A stretch of 11,959 nt of DNA from an uncultured Saprospirales bacterium (GTDB lineage Bacteria; Bacteroidota; Bacteroidia; Chitinophagales; Saprospiraceae): NCBI GenBank assembly GCA_937926355.1, contig CALAZP010000047.1, positions 1 to 11,959 on the forward strand, written 5' to 3'. Positions 1 to 6,460 of the stretch are shown in pieces (positions within the stretch are counted from its first letter, which is position 1; each line of letters begins with the position of its first letter). The position numbers and the translations under genes are program-made. The notes under the pieces were generated by a model. It worked only from the letters and a program-made list of their open reading frames with translations, did no database searches and had not been told where the DNA came from.

Positions 1-802
1 CTACAATAGGGTGACCCCCGAACAAGATGCTTTATATAAGCCTATTATTGATTCTATTAACACTTGGTTTAAAGCCAACTGGCCCAGTATGAATGAAGAG
101 GAAAAAATGAAGTGGAAATATCAGAGATATATGCAAGATTACCTCGGTAGTATTTCTTCAGTTGATGATAATGTGGGCAGGGTCTTAGATTACTTGGATG
201 AGTCTGGCCTGACGGAAAATACGATTGTTGTATATACTTCAGATCAAGGTTTTTATTTGGGTGAGCACGGTTGGTACGACAAGCGTTTTATTTATGATGA
301 ATCGTTCAAAACCCCTTTATTAATCAGATGGCCTCATGTCATTCAACCGGGAACGACCAATGAACAGATGGTGCAAAATTTAGATTTTGCTCAGACTTTT
401 TTGGAAGCAGCAGGAATCACAGCACCTGAAGACATGCAAGGGGAAAGTTTGGTACCCCTACTTAAAGGAAATGAACAATTGTGGACTAGGGAGGCGGTAT
501 ATTACCACTATTATGAATATCCTGCTGTTCACATGGTCAAGCGCCATTATGGAATTGTTACTATGGAATATAAATTGGCTCACTTTTACGATGACGTAGA
601 TGAGTGGGAGCTGTATGACCGAAAAAAGGATCCTCAGGAGTTAAACAATGTGTATGAAGACCCCCGTTATGCTGAAGTGGTAGAAAAGCTGACCAAGGAT
701 TTGGCTGAAATGCGAGTTAAATATAAAGATAGTCCTCAATTAGATCAACACTATATTGATGTATATGAAAAAAATGGATGGCGTGAGCGATTAAAAAAAT
801 AG
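1..802 (+). CDS. S1-family sulfatase, C-terminal part (5' truncated by window edge)
   Basis: This is the C-terminal half of an arylsulfatase-fold (S1) sulfatase, which hydrolyses sulfate esters, typically on sulfated polysaccharides. The frame is open from base 2 and enters from outside the window, so the GTG at 11 is not taken as the start. What is visible is the metal-site motif YTSDQG (Asp-Gln at 242-247), then GEHGWYDKR with a likely active-site Lys at 281-283, then the conserved SFKTPLLIRWP block, and finally a C-terminal subdomain with ELYDRKKDPQELNN, typical of the DUF4976-like tail. The N-terminal half with the formylglycine motif (C/S-x-P-x-R) lies upstream and cannot be checked. Family members are usually around 500 residues, so roughly half is present. 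The substrate cannot be read from this part. The next gene starts 2 bp downstream, suggesting co-transcription. Confidence 0.93.
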   Translation, partial: YNRVTPEQDALYKPIIDSINTWFKANWPSMNEEEKMKWKYQRYMQDYLGSISSVDDNVGRVLDYLDESGLTENTIVVYTSDQGFYLGEHGWYDKRFIYDESFKTPLLIRWPHVIQPGTTNEQMVQNLDFAQTFLEAAGITAPEDMQGESLVPLLKGNEQLWTREAVYYHYYEYPAVHMVKRHYGIVTMEYKLAHFYDDVDEWELYDRKKDPQELNNVYEDPRYAEVVEKLTKDLAEMRVKYKDSPQLDQHYIDVYEKNGWRERLKK

Positions 803-804
803 TA

Positions 805-1626
805 ATGAAATACATAGGATGTGGTATTTTATTCTTCTTATTCTGTTTGGGTAACAGCAATGGTCCGGGAACAGTGCAAAGAAGGGATAGAACGGGATCG
901 CCTATTGCAATAAATAGTACTTGTTCAAATTGCCATTTTGGGGGAAATTTTGATGCTGATTTATCTATTTCGATATGGAAAGACTCTACTGTGGTGGACC
1001 AATTTGAAGCCAATGAGGAATACCTTATTAAAGTTTTGTTTGATCATAATGGGGAGGGTAGACAATATGGTTTTCAATTGGTGGCTTTGACAGAAGAGTC
1101 TTTGGTCAATGCAGGTACCTTCACAGAAGTTCCAGAATATATTCGAAAATTAAATTTATACAATGATCAATACACCTACGTCGAACACACCCGCCCCTTA
1201 GATGATAGTGTATGGTATATTGGATGGCAAGCGCCTGAGGACGTCTCAGAAAAAATTGCTTTTTATGCGGCTGGAATAGTTACCAACGATAATGCCAATA
1301 CTTCAGGAGATGAAGTGGTTTGGTTAAGAACACCCCATTTATTGTCCCCATCTTCTTTGGTAAGCAGCTTAAAACCTGAGATTAAAGAGAATGGGGTATT
1401 TAGAATTGTAAATAATCCGGCAAATGATTTTTTGCAAGTGGAATTAAACACTTTTTTAAAGAATCAAAAATTTGATTATGCCATCTATCACCTTAGTGGA
1501 AAAGAATTGGCCAAAGGTCATTTGACCTCATCCGGAATAGCATTAGGTAATTGGATTAAAGGAAGTTATGTCCTAACTATCTATAACAATAGTTTTGTAT
1601 CTTCACAATTATTCGTGGTACAATAA
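805..1626 (+). CDS. Secreted CxxCH protein (choice-of-anchor V-like) with T9SS type A C-terminal sorting domain
   Basis: A 273-residue exported protein. Residues 1-19 form a hydrophobic signal peptide. After a GPGTVQRRDRTGSP stretch comes a single C-x-x-C-H motif (C40, C43, H44) in the context STCSNCHFGG. This is the layout of the 'choice-of-anchor V' family (Reeler-like beta-sandwich, about residues 28-180), which often carries this motif near the mature N terminus. The motif would fit a covalent heme c site, but a cysteine/metal structural site is equally possible. Residues about 195-273 match a T9SS type A sorting domain: a VFRIVNNPANDFLQVEL-type strand, a YHLSGKEL turn, and a final GSYVLTIYNN...LFVVQ. 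It would therefore be exported and then sorted through the type IX system. The gene starts 2 bp after the sulfatase stop, so the two probably share a transcript. The biochemical role is unknown. Confidence 0.85.
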   Translation: MKYIGCGILFFLFCLGNSNGPGTVQRRDRTGSPIAINSTCSNCHFGGNFDADLSISIWKDSTVVDQFEANEEYLIKVLFDHNGEGRQYGFQLVALTEESLVNAGTFTEVPEYIRKLNLYNDQYTYVEHTRPLDDSVWYIGWQAPEDVSEKIAFYAAGIVTNDNANTSGDEVVWLRTPHLLSPSSLVSSLKPEIKENGVFRIVNNPANDFLQVELNTFLKNQKFDYAIYHLSGKELAKGHLTSSGIALGNWIKGSYVLTIYNNSFVSSQLFVVQ

Positions 1627-1631
1627 AAAAA

Positions 1632-1652
1632 GGAATCCAATAATTGGATTCC
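1632..1652 (-). terminator. Perfect 9-bp hairpin with T-tract on the minus strand
   Basis: GGAATCCAA (1632-1640) and TTGGATTCC (1644-1652) form a perfect stem with a 3-nt loop. On the + strand it is preceded by seven A (1625-1631, starting in the stop codon) and followed by no T run. Read on the minus strand it is a textbook intrinsic terminator with a T7 tail ending inside the last codons of the preceding gene. No minus-strand gene is visible in the window. It may still act as an mRNA 3'-end stabiliser for the sulfatase/CxxCH transcript, or as a barrier to leftward transcription. Confidence 0.5.
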
Positions 1653-1734
1653 CAGTTCAAAATAAAATAGTCTAAACTTACAGGTTGCATTCTCCCTCTG
1701 CTGTTACCTGTTACTTTTCAATGATAGACATTTT

Positions 1735-1763
1735 TTTGAATTGGGAATACTGATATTATATTG
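1735..1763 (+). promoter_or_regulatory. Possible Bacteroidota-type promoter for the regulator/pmp3/GH16 operon
   Basis: TTTG (1735-1738) is followed after 18 bp by TATATTG (1757-1763), an imperfect fit to the Bacteroidota -33 TTTG / -7 TAnnTTTG promoter pattern. It lies in the only sizeable gap upstream of the three-gene unit. Transcription would begin around 1770, which fits a translation start at the TTG codons 1788 or 1794 better than at 1761. AT-rich DNA gives such matches by chance, so this is tentative. Confidence 0.25.
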
Positions 1764-1787
1764 ATAGTATTTTTTTTCAGAAAAAAT

Positions 1788-3152
1788 TTGGAATTGAAAA
1801 ATTTTTATTTAGGAGTTTTTTACCTTTTATTTTCAAAATCCCTTTTTTCTCAGTATTCATTTGTGCTCCCTGATCAATTGACTAAAGTAATGGCTCTGGG
1901 GGACTCTATTTTTGTTTTTCAAGATGATTCTCTCAGAATATTTGATGCGGAAAATTTAAAAAATATAGATAATCGGAAATTAATTTACCAAGGGGAAAAT
2001 ATTGGAAAAGTAAATGACTATTATCCACTGGTGCTCCCTAAAGGAGTCTTTTTTGTCCACCAACAAGGGGGACTGGTGTTACATTTTGATGGGAAAAGGA
2101 CGCTAAAAAGAATTGATCAATCTTTTAACCATAAAATGTGGGTCTCTTCTACTATATTTAACCGTGGAAATACCATATATCGATTTGGTGGTTATGGATT
2201 GTGGTCCACTCGAGATTTTATTTCTTATTATGATTGGGAATCCAAAGAGTGGGAAGCGATTTTTGCATCCGAATCAGAAAAAAATCCCCCGGGTACTATT
2301 TCCAGTTTGGTTTACCAAGAAGGCCCTTATGCTTATTTCATTTGTGGAATAGGGTTTACTTATGATTTAGTAGAAAAGCCATATTTAATCAATAAAATAT
2401 ACCGGTTCAATTTTGATAATTTGGAATGGAAAGAATTTTCTGTGGATATAGAATATTCAGAAACTGATTTAACTGACCTTAAAGCTTATGATGGGGATCA
2501 AATTCTTTTTTTAGAAACTGAAAAAAAAATTATTGATTTTAAACAAAATAAGATCTCCTATTTCAGAGGAAATTCAGTAAGCTTTAGTTTAGCGAGAACT
2601 GTTATGCCTGCTTTGATTAGTCTGGGTGATGATTTTATCATATTTAAGCGCAAGCCACCTTATCTTATTATAGAAAAAGTTAAGAAGACCGCTTTTTTTG
2701 GAGAAACCATTAAAGAGGTGCCTTTATTTAAAAAAACTCTTAATCCTTTGATTCACTTACTTTGGATTTTTTTGTTGTTTCCAATATTCGGTTTCATAAA
2801 GAGAAGAAATAAAAATCAAAACTTTCATCTACCTGATGTTCTTAAAGTAGAAGGTGAAACTGTAATATACGGTGGCAAAAGGATTGAAATATCCGATAAG
2901 GAATCAGCTATTTTAGAGCTCCTTTTGAAACAGGAAGAAGTCGACTCTGGAATCATTTTAGATATTGTAGAGAACCCTGAGCATAATTACTCCCATAATA
3001 TTAGAGTGAGGAATCAGGTCATGGAAGATTTGAATTTTAGATTGAAGACCATATTGAACAGTAAAAAAGATCTTATTTCTAATTATAAATCAAAAACTGA
3101 CAAGCGGTTTAAAGTGTATAAATTAGAGAAAAATATAAAGCGTCATTTATGA
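1788..3152 (+). CDS. Membrane-tethered propeller/winged-helix protein, putative one-component transcription regulator
   Basis: A protein of 454 residues counted from TTG 1788. There is no ATG before the mature domain; TTG codons at 1761, 1788 and 1794 are all possible. I prefer 1788 because it gives a compact signal peptide (MELKNFYLG...SLFSQ) and follows an A-rich stretch. Residues about 25-300 are beta-rich, with Kelch/galactose-oxidase-like blades, for example TIYRFGGYGLWS followed by YYDWESKEWE, and later NKIYRFNFDNLEWKEF. One hydrophobic helix (about 320-337) is followed by KRRNKNQ, so by the positive-inside rule the C terminus is cytoplasmic. Residues about 352-454 (DVLKVEGETVIYGGKRIEIS, then SAILELLL, then HNIRVRNQVMEDLNFRLKTIL, ending DKRFKVYKLEKN) resemble a winged-helix DNA-binding domain in layout. 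I infer that the propeller senses something outside and the C-terminal domain binds DNA. This order is the reverse of ToxR/CadC. The DNA-binding call is inference. Confidence 0.75.
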   Translation: MELKNFYLGVFYLLFSKSLFSQYSFVLPDQLTKVMALGDSIFVFQDDSLRIFDAENLKNIDNRKLIYQGENIGKVNDYYPLVLPKGVFFVHQQGGLVLHFDGKRTLKRIDQSFNHKMWVSSTIFNRGNTIYRFGGYGLWSTRDFISYYDWESKEWEAIFASESEKNPPGTISSLVYQEGPYAYFICGIGFTYDLVEKPYLINKIYRFNFDNLEWKEFSVDIEYSETDLTDLKAYDGDQILFLETEKKIIDFKQNKISYFRGNSVSFSLARTVMPALISLGDDFIIFKRKPPYLIIEKVKKTAFFGETIKEVPLFKKTLNPLIHLLWIFLLFPIFGFIKRRNKNQNFHLPDVLKVEGETVIYGGKRIEISDKESAILELLLKQEEVDSGIILDIVENPEHNYSHNIRVRNQVMEDLNFRLKTILNSKKDLISNYKSKTDKRFKVYKLEKNIKRHL

Positions 3153-3304
3153 GTCTATTTAGGGTAATACTTAGTATCATATTTCCTCCATTAGCAGTGT
3201 ATGATAAGGGCTGTGGTTCCGTAGTTATTGTTTTTATATTAACTTTAGCAGGATGGATTCCTGGAGTGATAGGCGCTTTGGTAATTTTAAATAAGGAAAA
3301 CTAG
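3149..3304 (+). CDS. YqaE/Pmp3-family small membrane protein (51 aa)
   Basis: This small gene encodes 51 residues starting MSLFRVILSIIFPPLAVYDK. It matches the Pmp3/YqaE (UPF0057) family: a first helix with the FPPLAVY motif (residues 12-18), a DKGCG turn (19-23), then a second helix ending in LAGWIPGVIGALVIL (33-47). The family's usual length is about 50-60 residues with two membrane helices; plant and yeast members affect membrane potential and salt tolerance, while bacterial roles are poorly defined. The ATG at 3149-3151 overlaps the upstream stop TGA (3150-3152) as ATGA, so translation is probably coupled to the regulator gene. The next gene begins 2 bp after its stop. The motif match is strong; the function here is unknown. 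Confidence 0.9.
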   Translation: MSLFRVILSIIFPPLAVYDKGCGSVVIVFILTLAGWIPGVIGALVILNKEN

Positions 3305-3306
3305 TT

Positions 3307-4488
3307 ATGGTTAGATACGGAATTTTAGGTTGTTTGATTTTTATTTTATCCTGTGATCAAATAAATGACCCAGAGCAACCCGCTATTATTCCCAGAATAA
3401 GTATAGAAGGGGATGCTCAGGATGAAGGGAGTGAAATTTCAAATTTTGATTTTGTTATTCGATTATCAGAACCGACCACTGCTACTGTTTCTGTTGATTT
3501 TCAAACTAAGGCAGTCAGTGCTACTGAAGGGGAAGATTATACTGGATTATCTGGTTCTATTACCCTTAACCCTGGAAGTATTGAGGCCTACTTAACTATT
3601 GAAGTGCTAGGAGACACTATCAAGGAAGAGAATGAAGAATTTCAAGTAGTCCTTTCTAATCCAATTAATGCCACTATAAATATTTCTTCTGCTATCGGTA
3701 TCATTAGGAATGATGATGCATTTTTATATATCGATGATGGTGGATACATTTCTGCTGATTCCTATGAAGGAATGGAGTTGGTTTGGGCAGATGAATTTGA
3801 AGAAACTACTATCAATAGTGAATACTGGACTCATGAATTAGGAGCTAGTGGATGGGGTAATAATGAGCTACAAAATTACACTTCATCGACAGATAATAGT
3901 TTTATTAATACTGGTAAATTAGTAATAGAGGCAAATAATAAGCCATCGGGGGGAGCTTCTTATAGTTCTGCAAGAATGGTGAGTAAGGGCAAACAATCAT
4001 TTCAATATGGACGGATTGATATTCGTGCTAAATTGCCCGAGGGCCAGGGAATTTGGCCAGCGCTTTGGATGTTAGGAGACAATATTGATGAGGTGGGATG
4101 GCCAGCTTGCGGCGAATTGGATATTATGGAATTGGTCGGTCACTTACCATCAACACTTTATGGAACTGCTCATTGGGGGGCTGAGGGTCAAGGATTTTCA
4201 ACCTATCGTACAGGAGAATATGAACTCTCGGGAGCAAAATTTTCCGATGCCTTCCATGTATTTAGTTTGGAGTGGGAAGAAGATAAAGTAGTTTGGTTAC
4301 TAGATGATGAGCCTTTTCACGAAGTGACTAAATCCTCTATTGAAGGTGCCGCTTATCGATTTAATGCGCCATTTTTCTTTATTATGAATATCGCTGTGGG
4401 AGGAAACTGGCCGGGAGCACCGGATGCCTCTACTAAATTTCCTCAACGGATGTTTATTGATTACGTAAGAGTCTTTCAAAAGCAATAA
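3307..4488 (+). CDS. GH16 beta-glucanase (laminarinase-like) lipoprotein with N-terminal Calx-beta domain
   Basis: A 393-residue outer-envelope lipoprotein. The signal ends in a lipobox (LSC, Cys16) followed by Asp. Residues about 30-137 form a Calx-beta domain, shown by the acidic SATEGEDYTGLSG stretch, the strand ending GDTIKEENEEFQVVLSNP, and GIIRNDD at the end. The GH16 jelly-roll runs from about 155 (MELVWADEFE) to the C terminus (MFIDYVRVFQ). The catalytic motif is ExDxxE in GELDIMELVGH: E270 as nucleophile, D272 as helper and E275 as acid/base, with the internal beta-bulge Met. The context WPACGELDIME and NIAVGGNWPG is characteristic of endo-beta-1,3-glucanases (laminarinases, GH16_3). 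The likely reaction is endo-hydrolysis of laminarin-like beta-1,3-glucans at the cell surface. It is the third gene of the tight unit with the regulator and the Pmp3 peptide, which suggests the regulator controls its expression. Exact substrate is inference. Confidence 0.93.
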   Translation: MVRYGILGCLIFILSCDQINDPEQPAIIPRISIEGDAQDEGSEISNFDFVIRLSEPTTATVSVDFQTKAVSATEGEDYTGLSGSITLNPGSIEAYLTIEVLGDTIKEENEEFQVVLSNPINATINISSAIGIIRNDDAFLYIDDGGYISADSYEGMELVWADEFEETTINSEYWTHELGASGWGNNELQNYTSSTDNSFINTGKLVIEANNKPSGGASYSSARMVSKGKQSFQYGRIDIRAKLPEGQGIWPALWMLGDNIDEVGWPACGELDIMELVGHLPSTLYGTAHWGAEGQGFSTYRTGEYELSGAKFSDAFHVFSLEWEEDKVVWLLDDEPFHEVTKSSIEGAAYRFNAPFFFIMNIAVGGNWPGAPDASTKFPQRMFIDYVRVFQKQ

Positions 4489-4490
4489 AA

Positions 4491-4525
4491 GTTGTAGTTT
4501 TCCGACTTATCCAAAACTCGGCAAC
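4491..4525 (+). repeat. Imperfect inverted repeat in the gap between GH16 and hydrolase genes
   Basis: GTTG-T-AGTTTT (4491-4501) faces AAAACT-CGG-CAAC (4513-4525), giving 10 pairs with small internal mismatches and an 11-nt loop. It fills nearly the whole 38-bp gap and ends directly before the next start codon. It lacks a T run, so it is not a convincing terminator. It could be a weak RNA structure near the start or chance in AT-rich DNA. Confidence 0.25.
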
Positions 4526-4526
4526 T

Positions 4527-5633
4527 ATGCAATTACTTAAACTTTCCATTCTATTTGGATCTCTCTATTTAATAAGTTGTTCTCCAAGTAGTCCGACTTC
4601 CCATGACTCCACCTCTTCTTTGTTTCAGGAAATTTTAGATAAAGAAGTATTGGATTCTATGCCGGGAGTCTTGGTACATGTGGAGTACCCGGCGAAAGAT
4701 ATATCGTGGAGTGGAGCTACTGGTACTAATGATGTTCAAATGCAGGATCCCCTGCAGCCTAATGATCAATTCAGGATTGCTAGTGTTACCAAAACCTATG
4801 TAGCCGCTTCTATTCTTAGATTATGGGAAGATGGCGTTTTGAATTTAGATGACCCCTTAGCCCAACATTTGAATACTGAATATATTGAAATCTTAAAGAG
4901 CGGTGGTTATGCACCTGATGAAATAACCATAAGGGATTTATTAAGACATGCGAGTGGGTTATATGACCATACTCAATCTCCCAATTTTTTTGGTAAGATC
5001 ATTCAAGAACCTAAGTATCATTGGACCCGAAAGGAACAAGTAATAGCAGCTATGGAATGGGGAGAACCTTTGGGTCAACCTGGGGAGGTATTTAGTTATT
5101 CAGATACTGGCTATTTACTTTTAGCGGAAATTATGGAGAGTAAAACGGGTAAAAATATGGGAGACAGTTTCGAGGAATTGTTGAGTCTTGCTGATTTAGA
5201 ATTGAATGAAACATGGGTGGAGGACGAAAGAGAAGATCGAAGAATCCATCAATATACCCGCGATGGAATGGACACCTATGAGTTTAGCCCTACTTTAGAC
5301 TATTACGGTGGTGGCGGTTTAATAGCAACTACCAAGGACGTGGCTAATTTTTTTCAGGCCTTATTTAATGAAGAAATATTCAAAAATAACGCCACTCTAG
5401 ATACTATGTTAGCACCGTATGAATATAAGGCCCAGCCAAGAATGGATTATAGATTAGGTATTTATAGAGTAGAAGTTGATGGAATTGAAGGATTCGTGCA
5501 TTCAGGTTATTGGGGAACGGAAGTGGTTTATTTTCCTTCCCTCCATGCCACCATTGCAGCCAACTACAGTAAGGGATGGACTAAAAGCAGAAATGCACCA
5601 ATTATCGAGAAAATCTTAAAAGAGCTGTTATAG
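4527..5633 (+). CDS. Serine hydrolase lipoprotein of the beta-lactamase/DD-peptidase (class C-like) fold
   Basis: A 368-residue protein with a lipoprotein signal (LISC, Cys18, followed by Ser-Pro) and a Ser/Pro-rich linker. The three active-site motifs of the family are visible: SVTK (S86, K89) as the SxxK catalytic motif, YSD (Y191-D193) in FSYSDTGYLLLAEIME, and HSG (H325-G327) in VHSGYWG in the KTG position. The conserved LLRHASGL and GGGGLIATTKDVANFF blocks also fit. Family members include DD-carboxypeptidases, D-amino-acid amidases, esterases and class C beta-lactamases. An HSG third motif and YSD instead of YxN point towards peptidase/esterase-type members rather than a resistance lactamase. 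It should act in the periplasm or at the outer membrane. Its substrate cannot be deduced. It begins 38 bp after the GH16 gene and could belong to the same transcript. Confidence 0.88.
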   Translation: MQLLKLSILFGSLYLISCSPSSPTSHDSTSSLFQEILDKEVLDSMPGVLVHVEYPAKDISWSGATGTNDVQMQDPLQPNDQFRIASVTKTYVAASILRLWEDGVLNLDDPLAQHLNTEYIEILKSGGYAPDEITIRDLLRHASGLYDHTQSPNFFGKIIQEPKYHWTRKEQVIAAMEWGEPLGQPGEVFSYSDTGYLLLAEIMESKTGKNMGDSFEELLSLADLELNETWVEDEREDRRIHQYTRDGMDTYEFSPTLDYYGGGGLIATTKDVANFFQALFNEEIFKNNATLDTMLAPYEYKAQPRMDYRLGIYRVEVDGIEGFVHSGYWGTEVVYFPSLHATIAANYSKGWTKSRNAPIIEKILKELL

Positions 5634-5675
5634 AAGCAACCCTCATAAAAAGGTAGCGTCTTTAAGTAAAAAATT

Positions 5676-6404
5676 ATGAAAAACTTATTGTCTGTAAGCT
5701 TATTGCTGGGTCTAATTTTTAATTTTTCTTGTACAGCATCTGCCCAATGGCCAGCCCAAATTAAAGGTGAAGGCCCATCGATTCGAAAAACTTTGGAACT
5801 GCAGGATATCAACGCATTTTCATTAATGATAAGCGGCAATGTTTATTTGATGCAGGGAGCTTCTCAATTAGTGGAAGTTGAAGGCCAAGCCAATATAATA
5901 GAGGTCTTGAATACAGAGGTGAATGATCAATTATGGAAAATTAAATTTGAAGAAAGGGTACGGAATATTTCTACTTTTAATATTTATATCACGGTTCCAG
6001 ATTTAGAAGAAATAACGGTTAGCGGATCTGGGGATGTCAAAGGTAGAGGCACCTTTAAGGCAAGTGGAAATCTAAATATCATCATTAGTGGGTCAGGTAA
6101 CGTTGAAATGGATTTGCAGTGCGCTAACTTAAGAAGTAGAGTGAGTGGATCTGGAGATATCGAATTAAGTGGCAATTGTGATGAAGCTGATATATCCATT
6201 TCAGGAAGCGGAGATATAGATGGAAATGACTTTAATAGTAAAGATGCCAGCGTACTTATATCTGGTTCAGGGGATGTCAACTTAAATGTAGAATCTTACT
6301 TAGATGTAAGTATATCTGGTTCAGGAGATGTGACTTATGGGGGTCAACCTAAGGTGAAATCTCGTATTAGCGGTTCCGGAGGAATTGAACATAAAGCACT
6401 ATAA
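5676..6404 (+). CDS. Exported head-GIN domain (DUF2807) protein with seven SGSG repeats
   Basis: A 242-residue exported protein. The N-terminal 24 residues look like a signal peptide that can be cut after TASA (signal peptidase I); FSC at 17-19 is a weaker lipobox alternative. The mature part starts with a strand-rich section containing LQDINAFSLMISGNVYLMQG, the usual opening of head-GIN domains (PF10988). From residue 116 on there are seven SGSG turns (at 116, 138, 157, 176, 196, 214 and 232), mostly followed by D or N and a hydrophobic residue, spaced 18-22 residues apart. That spacing fits one coil of a right-handed beta-helix per repeat. Two cysteines, 149 and 168, lie in adjacent coils and could pair. 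The family is common in Bacteroidota, is presumed to be cell-envelope associated, and has no established function. The gene lies 42 bp after the hydrolase gene. Confidence 0.87.
   Translation: MKNLLSVSLLLGLIFNFSCTASAQWPAQIKGEGPSIRKTLELQDINAFSLMISGNVYLMQGASQLVEVEGQANIIEVLNTEVNDQLWKIKFEERVRNISTFNIYITVPDLEEITVSGSGDVKGRGTFKASGNLNIIISGSGNVEMDLQCANLRSRVSGSGDIELSGNCDEADISISGSGDIDGNDFNSKDASVLISGSGDVNLNVESYLDVSISGSGDVTYGGQPKVKSRISGSGGIEHKAL
6021..6380 (+). repeat. Coding repeats for SGSG-D/N turns in the head-GIN protein
   Basis: Seven degenerate units of about 54-66 bp each encode an SGSG turn. Most have diverged at the DNA level, but 6257-6271 and 6311-6325 share an identical 15-mer (TATATCTGGTTCAGG), exactly 54 bp (18 codons) apart. 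This suggests recent internal duplication or gene conversion in the 3' part. Confidence 0.75.
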
Positions 6405-6426
6405 TTTACAAGGTGAATTGGTTATA

Positions 6427-6460
6427 TTCATCTACTTTTTCACAAAAAGTTTTAGATGAA
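6427..6460 (+). promoter_or_regulatory. Hairpin covering the start codon of the sugar transporter gene
   Basis: TTCATCT (6427-6433) pairs perfectly with AGATGAA (6454-6460), which contains the ATG at 6456-6458. Inside it, ACTTTTT (6434-6440) pairs with AAAAAGT (6444-6450) around a CAC loop, leaving a 3-nt TTT bulge. In the mRNA this 14-bp stem would bury the start codon. Three of the 14 pairs are G-C, so stability is moderate and could depend on temperature or a bound factor. An alternative reading is a weak terminator for the upstream gene (stem followed by TTTT). Confidence 0.5.

Noticed and set aside
717..1013. Minus-strand open frame with a hydrophobic stretch
   Set aside because: It is antisense to the sulfatase end and the signal peptide of the CxxCH gene; the hydrophobicity comes from the reverse reading of AT-rich codons.
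1701..1714. Tandem 7-mer CTGTTAC CTGTTAC and an ACAGGT/ACCTGT inverted pair (1680-1711) as an operator
   Set aside because: They are short with a wide spacing and no second copy elsewhere in the window; not enough to call a regulator site, though they lie upstream of the regulator operon.
4527..5633. Antibiotic-resistance beta-lactamase
   Set aside because: SxxK, YSD and HSG motifs are shared by many esterases and peptidases of this fold; the lipoprotein form and HSG motif do not point to a class C resistance enzyme.
5984..6280. Long minus-strand open frame with repeated DPL/SPDP motifs
   Set aside because: It is antisense to the SGSG repeats of the head-GIN gene; the apparent motif is the reverse reading of the repeated Ser-Gly codons.
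6021..6380. Regularly spaced repeats resembling a CRISPR array
   Set aside because: The units are in frame with a clear protein beta-helix, are degenerate at the DNA level and have no cas genes nearby.
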